Positions 45,440 through 55,640 of a stretch of 64,000 bases of DNA are shown piece by piece. The stretch spans positions 101,680,310 to 101,744,309 of the forward strand of contig CM070876.1 in assembly GCA_036365515.1 (NCBI GenBank). The letters are read 5' to 3'. The stretch is from Torymus aiolomorphi (Eukaryota; Arthropoda; Insecta; Hymenoptera; Torymidae). The notes beneath the pieces are model-generated. The model had not been told where the DNA came from. It did not search any database and worked only from the letters and a program-made list of their open reading frames with translations. The position numbers were made by a program, and so were the translations under genes. Within the stretch, counting starts at the first letter, position 1. Every line of letters begins with the position of its first letter.

Positions 45440-45573
45440 TGGTAGCAGGAGCCGTGGTTGGTTTGCCACGAGGTGAGTGGTAAGTGTTTTTTTCCCATTA
45501 TCTTCTATATCGATTCTCGAGTCGTATAGAGATAATTAAAGTGCCGCGTATGTGAACACCGTATGAAACGTAT

Positions 45574-46183
45574 ATGGATGAAAAATCAAAATTGAAAATC
45601 GAGCAAGAAGAAATGTCCGAACACGAAGGAACGTTCGGGACATCTATGGAAGAAGAAACGACCTTGGAGGTCAAGCACGAAGAAAATTCCGAATACGAAG
45701 GAACGTTCGAGAACAAAGAAGACGAATTGGAGAAAAAGGAAGTCACATACCGGTGTTTGATGGAGAAGACTACAGTATGTGGAAGAAAAGGATTACGATG
45801 TACCTAAAGTTGAAAAAATGTGACGTAGTGATAACCAGAGCAAGAGTTGCTGCAGACAAAGAAGATTGGGACGAAAAGGATTTAAAGGCCATAAATTTAA
45901 TTTACAGTGCCATTTCCAACAAACAATTCGAGTTTGTGTGTATAATTTAATAAAGAAATTGGATGATATGTATTTAAAAGAGTCTACAGCACTACAAATT
46001 ATGTGTAGAAATAAATTGGAAAAATTGAGACTAGAAAAGTATAGTGATACAGCAACATTTTTCAGTGAGTTTGAGAAATCAGTGAATGAATTAAAAAGCG
46101 CAGGTGCAAAAATAAGTGAAAAAGAAAAACTAAATTATATGTTGATCACGTTGCCGAAACAGTACAGTTATATTGGTGATTTA
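45574..46183 (+). pseudogene. Ty1/copia gag (broken)
   Basis: An acidic N-terminal stretch with a duplicated E-x3-EGTF motif (about 45574-45750), then after a frameshift VFDGEDYSMWKKRITMYLK, the hallmark of copia Gag (UBN2-type), and after another near 45945 KLDDMYLKESTALQIM, FFSEFEKSVNELKSAG, LNYMLITLPKQYSYIGDL. Interrupted at 46181 by a piggyBac end; the zinc knuckle, protease and the front of integrase are missing. Gag would form the particle in which reverse transcription happens. Confidence 0.85.
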
Positions 46184-47335
46184 ACCCATTAACGCGCAAA
46201 TGCACATTATTGTGCACACATTTTCAAGTACAGAATTCTATTGGAAAAACAAAGTCATTTTTATCCAAAATCCTATATAGAGGGTTTTCAAGGGTGCTCT
46301 TTCAGAATCTGCAACTTATTTTGTAAGAAAGAGTCAGTAAGTGTATTATTTTTGAGTTTTTTTAAAAAAAGTCAAAAAATTTAATAAAATTTTTTTTTTC
46401 AAATCAATTTTTGTTACTGTTTCTGTTATTGGATAATCATATTACCGCCAGAAATCGCGGTCCGAATGTCTGGCGTTTCCAAAACACTGGTTGTGAATCT
46501 TTTTTCCCCTCTTAGCTTTTCCAAAATGGCGGATTTTGTGAAACAGCGTAATGTTAAACTTCATGATTTTTTTTCTCGAAATTTATGAACTTAACGAAAA
46601 AATGTTATAGAACAAAAAATGCTTAGAATCACTCAAAAAATACGTATGAATTTTTTCAGAAGTTTTTGAACCAATTTTGAATTTTTTAATTTTTAACATT
46701 TTTGAAAAATCAAAAAATGTCTCAAAAACTTCTGAAAAAAAAATCATACGTGTTCTTTGAATGATTCTAAGCACTTTTTATTCTATAAAAATTTTTCGTT
46801 AAGTGTATTTTTTTCGAGAAAAAAAATTTTGAAATTATGCGTTACATAAACACACAAAACGTTGAATGGATTGAAGACTGTATAATTATCACTCTGCCAC
46901 TATAAATATGTAGTAAAATATAGCGTTGCCCAGTTCTAACCATGGGGAGGTAGACGATGCAAGAGAACCTTCTTCTTTTTTTTTATATATTTTTTTTATT
47001 TTTTATATTTTTTATATTTTTTATATTTTATTCTATTGTTTTGAATGTATAGAGAGAAAACAGTTTTTACAAAAATGTAAACCACACACCTTGCAGAGCT
47101 TTCTAGTTCTTAGAGAACATTAGTTTGATAGAACAGTTTCTTTGACTTGCGGATTGAACTGCATTACTGAATTTGGGCTTACATGTTTTTCTTTTTCCAA
47201 ATAGCTTTTAGCAATAGCCATACAAACATCTTTAGTACCTATTTTTTTGCTCTTACCTGCTGTTGCAACATTGTACAAGACAGTGGCGTTGGTAATTGCT
47301 ATTTGGATACCTCTGATAAAAATGACCCAAGTGAT
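46181..47335 (-). mobile_element. piggyBac remnant inside the copia element
   Basis: The left end is TTAA (46181-46184) followed by CCCATTAACGCGCAAATGC. Its right end is lost; copia integrase sequence resumes by about 47350. On the minus strand lie ITNATVLYNV (about 47260-47300), CMAIAKSYLEK, and, across frame breaks, LCKVCGLHFCKNC (about 47060-47100), which is the cysteine-rich C-terminal domain of piggyBac transposases, ending at a stop near 47035. Only the last ~90 residues of the transposase remain. The ~850 bp between the stop and the TTAA are AT-rich with no frame of note. No matching right terminus was found. Confidence 0.75.
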
Positions 47336-47349
47336 CCTCAAGTACATAA

Positions 47350-48690
47350 ACGATATTGGCCTGAAATAGTATGTGCAGCGACGTATTTGAAAAATCGAAC
47401 CTTGACTAATACTATAGAGAGAAAAACTCCGTACGAAATATTTTTTAAGAAACGGCCAGATGTCAAACATTTACGTCTGTACAGGAGTAGAGTTTTTGTT
47501 AGAAAACCGGAAGAAAAAAGAAATTCTAAATGGATAAAAAGGCAGATATGGGAGTCCTATTAGGATATAGTGATGTAGGATATAGAGTCCTAGTAAATAA
47601 TAAAATGGTAGTTGCTAGATATGTAGATATAGTAGAGGAAAATGGAAAATGCATAGGACTTGATGATGTAGAGTCAAAATATACATCTCCTTCTACTTCG
47701 ACTCTCGAGTCATTTAGAGGAGAACACAATGATCGTGATGATGATTTAAGCGATGATAATGTTTTTCAAAGCGCGGATGAGAATAATGAACAGGAACCAA
47801 AAGTAGCAAATAAGAAAAATGTAGAACTATTATAAGTTCCACGTAGATCTACATGTGATAGAAAAAGTCCAATAAGATATCCAGAAAATATTTCGAATAA
47901 TATTTATGTAAATTACTGCAGAGTAGATACTACATATACATTTGAGGAGGCAATGAGTAGTAATGATAGTGAGAGCTGGAAAAAAGCTATGGATAACGAA
48001 ATAGAAAGTTTAAAAGATAATAAAACATGGGAATTAGTTGAAAGGATACCAAATGAAAAGGTAATAGATATAAAATGGGTTTATAGTAGGAAATCTGATG
48101 ATACATATAAAGCGAGCTTAGTTGTAAGAGGATTTCAACAGACAAATGTGATTGACGACATATACGCTCCAGTTGCTAAAATGCAAACTTAAAAAGTTTT
48201 GTTTTCCTTTTGTTGTCAGTTTGGTCTAATTATAGAACAAATGAATGTAGTTACTGCTTTTTTAAATGGTGAAGTAAGCTCGGAGGTATATGTCGGTCAA
48301 CCGAAAGGTTATAGCGATGGAACAAACAGGGTTTGTAAATTACTTAAAGCATTGTACGGACTACGAGAAAGTCCAAGGGCATGGTATGAATGTTTGGATG
48401 AATATTTGACAAAGATAAAATTCAAAATGAGTAACGTAGATTATTGTTTATATAATCAAGGTGAGGGTGTAGATCAAATTTACTTATTAGTATATGTCGA
48501 CGATTTGTTAATTTGTAGTAAGAGTATAAAGAAAATAAAAAATTTAAAAAGAGTCTTGTCTGAAAAATTTAAGGTGAAAGACCTAGGAGAAGTTAAAGAA
48601 TACCTTGGTATTAATATAGAGTATGATTATCGTAATTCTGATATGAAATTAAGTCAAACTAAGTATATAGAGCCATTATCCTTACGAAAA
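47350..48690 (+). pseudogene. Ty1/copia pol: integrase end and RT (broken)
   Basis: WPEIVCAATYLKNRTLTNT and KTPYEIFFKKRPDVKHLR are the C-terminal integrase region; a frameshift near 47530 follows, then the linker, a stop at 47833, and RT: SWKKAMDNEIESLKDNKTWE, a stop at 48190, EQMNVVTAFLNGEV, LLKALYGLRESPRAWYE, LLVYVDDLLICSK (catalytic YVDD), KDLGEVKEYLGINIEYD. The Asp normally found before VKTAFLNG is Asn here (MNVVTAFLNG). RNase H and the 3' LTR are absent; sequence changes to a satellite at about 48690. Confidence 0.88.
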
Positions 48691-49165
48691 AATCCTGTAG
48701 GAATTCCTATAGAGTTTCTATGGCATTTCCTATAAGATTCCTATAGGATTTTATAGGATTCCTACAGATTTTCCTATAGGAATTCCTATAGGAAAATCTA
48801 TAGGAAACCATGCACGTTTTTCCCACTGTAGAATCCTACAGGAATTCCTATAGGGTAACCTATAGAAAATCCTATAGGGATTTCAGAAATTTTTTTACGA
48901 CCTGCAGAAATTCCTATAGGCAAATCTATAAGAAACAATGGACGTTTCCTCCCCTGCAAAATCCTGCAGGAATTCCTATAGGTTATTCTATAGGGAATCC
49001 TACAGAGGTTTCCCAAAATTTTTTACGACCTGCAGGAATGCCTATAGGAAAGTCTATAAGAAGCAATGCACGTTTTTCCCCCTGTAAAATCCTGCAGGAA
49101 TTCCTTCTGGTTTTCTATAGGAGTTGCTGTAGATATTCAATAGGACTTCCATAGGTTTTCTATAG
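48690..49165 (+). repeat. CCTATAGG-rich tandem repeat, ~129-bp unit
   Basis: GCACGTTTTTCC/GGACGTTTCCTCC anchors fall at 48811, 48940 and 49068 (spacing ~129 bp). The units consist mostly of overlapping GGAATTCCTATAGG, CCTATAGGAAA and CTGCAGGAATTCC words that are themselves palindromic, so almost every 15-20 bp can pair locally. Frames on both strands (48798-49154) translate to IPIG/YR peptides and are artefacts. Confidence 0.85.
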
Positions 49166-50200
49166 CACGTCCTAAATCGACTTTGCGAGCCTATTCTATA
49201 GGTTATTATTATCCTACAGCAAATTCTATCACAGCGATGTAACACAAAAATCGCATTATTTAGCTTGTTGGTTTCTTTGCTTGTGTTTTATAGGAATTTT
49301 TTTAAATAAACTGATAATATTACCAAAGGGAAACTTAACATGCTTCATCTGCAGAGGAAATTTTATAAGAAATTTTCTTTGTGTAAAATCAATTCAATTA
49401 GGTCAATTCTGACAAATTAATCTTATTAAATATAAAACTGAAATTTATTTACAGATTTTGTATACAAAGTCAGTCCATTTCAAATCTATTTACTAAAGGA
49501 AAAATAACTAACTTTTCATCTTTACATATAATGCTAACACATTTTGATTTTATGAATGATAATTCGCAGCTTACAATATTCGGTGTTTCTTTCGCTACAT
49601 ATGAATAAGGGTTAGATGAAAAGCTTGAATTTTGACATAATACTTCATTTAAAATAGATAGTTTTTTACCCATAACAAAATAGTTTAAATTGTCAGTATT
49701 CTCACTTCTGAATTGCAATAAATCTGTTATTATGCATATTAGCAGCTACCAAGAACAGTGGCGACGGCAGAATAGAAGAAAGCCACCATCGGAGAGGATG
49801 CTGACGCTTCTATCATTGCCGCCGTAAACGTCGGTGTCCATGCGGCAGTGTGAGTACACGCGCACGGCGTCGACGCTCGCAACAGCTGTAGATACGAATA
49901 CTTCTGCTCCCCGTGCGCGCGGGGAACAGTAAAGACAGGCAGCTGTGTGCGAGCGGAGCAGAACTCGAACGCGCAGAGCTCGTATATCTGTATCTTTGGT
50001 AAACACGATGGTAGGAATGATTGCTTGAGTCTTTAGCTTGAGGTCCTTCTGTCCCCTGTATGAATACATTTGTTATGAAACAAGTGTAAGTCAAATATTT
50101 TTCAAATATGTATAGGAAATCATGAGATTATTTGAATATGTATATCTTTTACAGTTTTGTATCAATGATAGCTAGAATTGCTATTTAAATCTTTTAGAGG
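49166..50200. other. Spacer with two unassigned minus-strand frames
   Basis: An 82-aa minus frame (49470-49718) has ordinary composition and a possible C-terminal end (IFPLVNRFEMD); I do not recognise it. A GC-rich patch (49750-50040) has open minus frames without a domain. Either could be an exon fragment, but no splice or homology support is visible. Confidence 0.35.
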
Positions 50201-50204
50201 AGTA

Positions 50205-50560
50205 TATCTAAGAGTAGGAAGTAATTCACATCCTTTCAAAAATCTTGCAGCTCGGTTCGCGTACTAATTTCCCAAGAAAGTTGCCCAAGACAGAAATCCT
50301 AGACTCAAAACTATTCTATACTTGTAATCTATAGCAGCTATAAGTGTAAAGTAAAAGTTATTTTTTATAGAGAAGCAAATTATCCGAGGGACAGATAACA
50401 ATATATATTGATTGTCAAATTTAACACATCTAGGATACATAGAAACTCAAGTATAAATGTATTTCTTGTGAAATAAATACAAGAAGCGATCTACAAGCTT
50501 TAATTTTGAAAGGATGTGAGAGCAACTACTTCTTACGCTTAAGTGAACTCCCTTAAGAGT
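50205..50560. mobile_element. Short inverted-repeat element (~350 bp)
   Basis: AGGAAGTAATTCACATCC and TTTCAAAA at 50216-50242 match, inverted, TTTTGAAAGGATGTGAG and ACTACTTCTTACG at 50505-50540. The arms are ~45 bp and imperfect. No target duplication could be fixed. The interior is AT-rich and non-coding. Confidence 0.5.
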
Positions 50561-50829
50561 GTTGAATAGCAATTCCATCATTTATAAAAAAGGAAAATCT
50601 GAACATATGGATATTCATCATTCAAAAAATGTTCTAATATCATGGAACTGGATACCTGGACCTATTTCATTAGAATCCTTGGAGTCAGAGAGAGGACACT
50701 GATCTGATTTCATATATACGGTGACCCATTTTAATCGCTACACCCGGATTTTTCGGATCCTAAGACAGATAGGAAAAAATGATTCAGACAAAAGTTATAG
50801 GGGACGAAGGGGGCCAAACGATGGTCCTA

Positions 50830-51010
50830 ACAGCTTTGACCTTGAACTTGACCTTCAAGTTTATTTCAAGGTCAAGTGGTTTTTTTTAATAGGAACACCT
50901 ATTTTTGACCCCGGATTCGGAAAGAGCGGGAAATTTTACGTTCAAAATCATATTGAGACATTTTTTTTCAAGGTCATTTCAAGGTCATTTCAGGGCCAAA
51001 TGAAGGTCGA
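50830..51010 (+). promoter_or_regulatory. Cluster of TCAAGGTCA (nuclear-receptor-type) sites in the TIR
   Basis: TCAAGGTCA or its complement occurs at 50837-50845, 50866-50874, 50968-50976 and 50979-50987, with several one-mismatch versions between. The same cluster is mirrored in the right arm (about 53850-54005). TCAAGGTCA is the known extended half-site bound by FTZ-F1 and ERR-type orphan receptors. That the sites act in the transposon is inference. Confidence 0.45.
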
Positions 51011-52088
51011 ACTCCGAAAAATCCATTTTAAGTCGTTTTTTCCATGAGTCACAGGCTTAAGTGGTTCAAACTGATCGTAGGTTTAATAGGAAAACCCACA
51101 CACCCAAAACTTTCACATCCTAGTAAGCAAATATCAAACTTGCACATCCGAACCCCATGCTCTTCATAGCCTCACATGCTAAACTGTTACACCAGACATC
51201 CCCCAGTCCCACACATCTCTACCCCATGTCTGATGTTTGTTTAACGGAAACTTCAAGATCATTAAAGCTTCTGTTGTAAATGCGTCAACCTTACGTTTAG
51301 CGCTACCCAGAAACAACGACGTGGACGTAGTAAGGATTGTTTCCTTTGGGGTGCTTGATTAAAGTGAGTCCCCTTGCCTCTCACTGTTCAGGGTGTTTGA
51401 TTTAAGTGAGTCCCTTCGCCTCTCACTGATCGGGGTGCTTGATTAAAGTGAGTCCCCTTGCCTCTCACTGTTCAGGGTGCTTGATTTAAGTGAGTCCCTT
51501 CGCCTCTCACTGATCGGGGTGCTTGATTAAAGTGAGTCCCCTTGCCTCTCACTGTTCAGGGTGCTTGATTTAAGTGAGTCCCTTCGCCTCTCACTTATGT
51601 GTTTATCTAACCTCGAAGAAATATGAGTAAATTAAAGATATGAGCTGTAAAAAAATGTCATTGTTTAAAAAGAAAAGTCATAACTTTCAAAAGAATAAAG
51701 ATACAACATTTCTTTTTTGTACAAAAATCTTGACGGAACAGAAATTATTTGTAAATGTGCCTTTAATGATTACATTATCAATATTAGTATTTCTCAAGTT
51801 TGAACGGCAATAATTCACAATATTTAAAATAAAAGCAAGTTTTAGTATTATGTGCAGTTCAAATTAGAAATAATTTAATGATTATTACTTTATTATAAAA
51901 CTTACAATTACAAAAGTGTGATAATCGGAGTACTTTTGGCAAATACACTTAGTCAGATAAAGTTACCATAATTTAGGAACATTTTTCTTTTTTGGTCGCG
52001 ACCGTATACGGGCAAATATTATAATTATTAATATTTTTTATACCATTTCACTATTCAAATTTAATAGTAATTAATAGCTGGCTCTGAA

Positions 52089-53150
52089 ATGGCTGACTAT
52101 CCGCCCAACGAGATCGTTGACATGATGTTGGCTTTAGGAGAAAGCCGAAGTAATTATCGTGCTGCGGCAAGAATTTATGCTGAACGCTATCCAGACAGAC
52201 GACACCCTGACGCTATGGCTATCAGATGTTTAACTCAAAGAGCTCGTGGTGGACACATGGTTCGTCAACGTAGGCGCCATCAATATGATGAAAATGATAA
52301 TCGGGTTGTGACTATTCTGGCAATAATTCATCTTGACCCACAGATAAGCGCTCGTCGAATCGAAAGGGAAATCGGTCTTCCAAAAAGTACATTTTTAAGA
52401 ATTATGAAGGTGCTTAGATATCATGCGTATCATATTACTCTGGTCCAAGAGCTACAGTTTGCTCATTTTCAACAGCGTATTGTGTTTTGCCAATGGGCTT
52501 TACAAATGATAGAAAATGATCCAGACTTTTTTAATTTTGTTCTTTTTTCTGATGAGGCAAAATTTCAAAGTGATGGGGAATTGAATAGACATAATTGTCA
52601 TTACTGGTCTGATGTTAATCCTCATTGGGTCAGAACTGTAAACCATCAAAGACGATGGAGTATTATGGTATGGTGTGGGATTATTAATGGATGTGTGATT
52701 GGCCCTTATTTTTTCGAAGAAAATAATCAACACACGTACTTAACGCTAATAAGAGATGAACTACCTGTATTGATGGAAGATGTTGACTTAGAAACGCGAC
52801 GAAGAATGTGGCTCCAGCAGGACGGCGCAACACCACATTTCGCTCGAATTGTCAGGACTTTTTTGAATGAGCAGTATGGTAACAGATGGATTGGTCGAGG
52901 TGGTCCGGTTGAATGGCCTGCTTGCTCACCAGATCTTACATCACCAGATTTTTACTTATGGGGGTATTTAAAAAATGCCGTTTTTGAGGAAAGGCCCACC
53001 ACAAGAGTAGACATGATGGACAGAATTCGTCGAGCATGGGCTGCCATTCCAAGGCAAACTTTGCTAAACACCGTTCGCCACTTCCAAAGGCGTTTGACTA
53101 TGTGCCTGGAAGCAAATGGTCGTAATTTCGAACATTTTCTTCGAGGTTAG
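52089..53150 (+). CDS. Tc1/mariner-superfamily transposase, DD41D-like, intact
   Basis: 353 residues. N-terminal helix-turn-helix region (about 5-125: YPPNEIVDMMLALGESRSNY, then ISARRIEREIGLPKSTFLRI), then the catalytic domain: FSDEAKF (about 155-161; first Asp), WCGIINGCVIGPYFF, LQQDGATPH (about 245-253; second Asp), RWIGRGGPVEWPACSPDLTS and PDFYLWGYLKN. Counting from the second Asp, 36 residues precede the Asp of SPDL and 41 precede the Asp of SPDFY; the latter fits DD41D elements such as rosa/Visitor. The enzyme cuts and pastes the element at TA. Start chosen at the ATG 52089 after AT-rich leader; the stop (53148-53150) lies within the right TIR. Confidence 0.93.
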   Translation: MADYPPNEIVDMMLALGESRSNYRAAARIYAERYPDRRHPDAMAIRCLTQRARGGHMVRQRRRHQYDENDNRVVTILAIIHLDPQISARRIEREIGLPKSTFLRIMKVLRYHAYHITLVQELQFAHFQQRIVFCQWALQMIENDPDFFNFVLFSDEAKFQSDGELNRHNCHYWSDVNPHWVRTVNHQRRWSIMVWCGIINGCVIGPYFFEENNQHTYLTLIRDELPVLMEDVDLETRRRMWLQQDGATPHFARIVRTFLNEQYGNRWIGRGGPVEWPACSPDLTSPDFYLWGYLKNAVFEERPTTRVDMMDRIRRAWAAIPRQTLLNTVRHFQRRLTMCLEANGRNFEHFLRG

Positions 53151-54123
53151 ATAAACACATAAGTGAGAGGCGAAGGGACTCACTTAAATCAAGCACCCTG
53201 AACAGTGAGAGGCAAGGGGACTCACTTTAATCAAGCACCCCGATCAGTGAGAGGCGAAGGGACTCACTTAAATCAAGCACCCTGAACAGTGAGAGGCAAG
53301 GGGACTCACTTTAATCAAGCACCCCGATCAGTGAGAGGCGAAGGGACTCACTTAAATCAAGCACCCTGAACAGTGAGAGGCAAGGGGACTCACTTTAATC
53401 AAGCACCCCGATCAGTGAGAGGCGAAGGGACTCACTTAAATCAAACACCCTGAACAGTGAGAGGCAAGGGGACTCACTTTAATCAAGCACCCCAAAGGAA
53501 ACAATCCTTACTACGTCCACGTCGTTGTTTCTGGGTAGCGCTAAACGTAAGGTTGACACATTTACAACAGAAGCTTTAATGATCTTGAAGTTTCCGTTAA
53601 ACAAACATCAGACATGGGGTAGAGATGTGTGGGACTGGGGGATGTCTGGTGTAACAGTTTAGCATGTGAGGCTATGAAGAGCATGGGGTTCGGATGTGCA
53701 AGTTTGATATTTGTTTACTAGGATGTGAAAGTTTTGGGTGTGTGGGTTTTCCTATTAAACCTACGATCAGTTTGAACCACTTAAGCCTGTGACTCATGGA
53801 AAAAACGACTTAAAATGGATTTTTCGGAGTTCGACCTTCATTTGGCCTTGAAATGACCTTGAAATGACCTTGAAAAAAATGTCTCAATATGATTTTGAAC
53901 GTAAAATTTCCCGCTCTTTCCGAATCCGGGGTCAAAAATAGGTGTTCCTATTAAAAAAAACCACTTGACCTTGAAATAACCTTGAAGGTCAAGTTCAAGG
54001 TCAAAGCTGTTAGGACCATCGTTTGGCCCCCTTCGTCCCCTACAACTTTTGTCTGAATCATTTTTTCCTATCTGTCTTAGGATCCGAAAAATCCGGATGT
54101 AGCGATTAAAATGGGTCACCGTG

Positions 54124-54229
54124 TATATGTAGCATGATTTTTCATGATTTCAAGCCAGTAGTCGTGGCTTATCCATCTTAATATACTCCTTTGAAAGAAT
54201 ACATAACTGATTTATAATATGGCAGAAAA
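54124..54229. other. Short flank of transposon 1
   Basis: AT-rich, nothing recognised. Confidence 0.4.
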
Positions 54230-55640
54230 ATTAAACAAATTTATTTTGCACTTTCACTTTCAGACATTGACATTTATTTAGCATAAGCATTAGCAAATGT
54301 TCAGTCAAAGTACGAAATTAATTTTTTTTTTATTTTTCTCACATAGATATTATACAATTATGTATCATTATAACTAATATTCCAATTATCTAGGCTCCAG
54401 CTACTGAACTTTGAAAGAAAAAAAAGTAAGAATATTAGAGGAAGCCCTAACGTCAGTCAGACTATCGCTCAAACCATGAAAAAGAAGCAATGTTTAATCG
54501 GTTTTCAATTGAAATATGACTGCTTTCAGCTTTCATATTTGGCATGGAAGTATAAATGACCTATTATTGCATAATATATGTGCAAACAAAATTAGAAAAA
54601 TTTGTTTTGTGTTTTGACTTTGAGAGACATTGAACCTTTTAAGTAAATTTCAACAGTTCAGAGTCCAAATTTCAAAATAAATATTTCCGATTTTCTTCAC
54701 ATAGATATTATACAATTTTACCATTATATCACATACTACTCCAAATATTAAAGCTTCTACACTGAGAAGCAGAAAGAACAGCCACCAGACCGCGAGAATA
54801 GCTAGGACGCAAAATGTTGACATGGTAGTTTAGCTCGGAAAAGGCGTAGTAGCTGAGCCCTGTGGTGCAGCCAGCGCGCCTTGGGGTATGGCCAGCGTAG
54901 CTTTATTTTTGTTTGTGTCCGCGCGAAGGTCACGTGACATGAAAGAGCACAGCCAGCGCTCTCAAAAGGCGTAGCCACCGCGCTCTTTGGGGAGCCGCTA
55001 CTAGCATAGGGTAAAGCTAGTAGCAGCGCTTTCTGCCTCTCAGTGTAGCTACTATATGATACAAGAAGAAGGACAAAATTATTTGGAAAATCCACACTAT
55101 ACTGCCAGTGTGCGAACCGTTCAATACATGAAAAATCAAGAATGTTTAATTCGTTTCCAGTTGAACTATGTTTGCTAGAGCTTTGATATTTCGCATGGTC
55201 ATACAAAATGTCCTATTACTGCATAATATATGTGCAAACAATATTAGAAAAATTTATTTTGTGTTTTGACTTTGAGACGCATTGACCTTTTAAGTAAATT
55301 TCAACAGTTCAGAGTCCAAATTTCAAAATAAATTTTTCTGATTTTCTTCACATAGATATTATAAAATTATACCATTATATCACATACTACTCCAAATATT
55401 AAAGCTTCTAGCTACAGTATGATACAAGAAAAAGGACCAAATTTTTGTAAGAAGCCACACCGCCAGTCAGTGAACAACTAAATACATGAAAAAGCAAAAA
55501 TGATTAATTGGTTTCTAGTTGAACTATGATTGACAGAGCTTTGATATTAGGCATGGTAGCATAAAGTAACCTATAATTTCATGATATATGTGCAAAAAAA
55601 TTAGAAAAATTTATTTTGTAATTTGATTTTGAAATACATT
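54230..55640 (+). repeat. Degenerate direct repeats, 3-4 copies
   Basis: A unit with TATTTTG(T/C)G(T/C)TTTGACTTTGAGA(G/C), TAAATTTCAACAGTTCAGAG, CTTCACATAGATATTATA and TACTCCAAATATTAAAGC is clear at 54560-54755 and 55215-55410 and decayed at 54230-54400 and 55560-55640. GATACAAGAA(G/A)AAGGAC(A/C)AAATT follows the two clear copies. The unit is non-coding. The first clear copy contains the MITE at 54760-55045. Confidence 0.75.
54760..55045. mobile_element. 286-bp MITE inserted at TA
   Basis: Ends CACTGAGAAGCAGAAAG and CTTTCTGCCTCTCAGTG, flanked by TA on both sides (54758-54759, 55046-55047). The second copy of the host repeat (about 55404) reads GCTTCTAGCTACAGTATG, an empty site that fixes the boundaries. 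The interior has repeated CAGCGCG/GCGTAG words. The minus frame 54802-55206 crosses it and is not a gene. TA target and ~17-bp ends fit a Tc1/mariner-type MITE. Confidence 0.85.

Larger units (their letters stand above)
50717..54123 (+). mobile_element. Mariner-type transposon 1 with ~0.9-1.0-kb TIRs
   Basis: Ends TACGGTGACCC...GGGTCACCGTG flanked by TA. The left arm (50717 to about 51620) and right arm (about 53138 to 54123) are nearly identical reverse complements. From outside in: a block with repeated TCAAGGTCA words, a unique block, and a 42-bp tandem repeat (GGGTGCTTGAT(T)TAAAGTGAGTCC-type) with six units on the left and eight on the right. The right arm begins inside the last transposase codons. 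It encodes one intact transposase. The near-identical arms and open gene suggest recent activity. Confidence 0.92.

Noticed and set aside
47120..47470. A 116-aa minus-strand gene
   Set aside because: Only the first half (toward 47130-47325) resembles a piggyBac tail; the rest is the antisense of copia integrase. Reported as a remnant instead.
48798..49245. ORFs with IPIG/YR repeats on both strands
   Set aside because: Direct translation of the CCTATAGG satellite.
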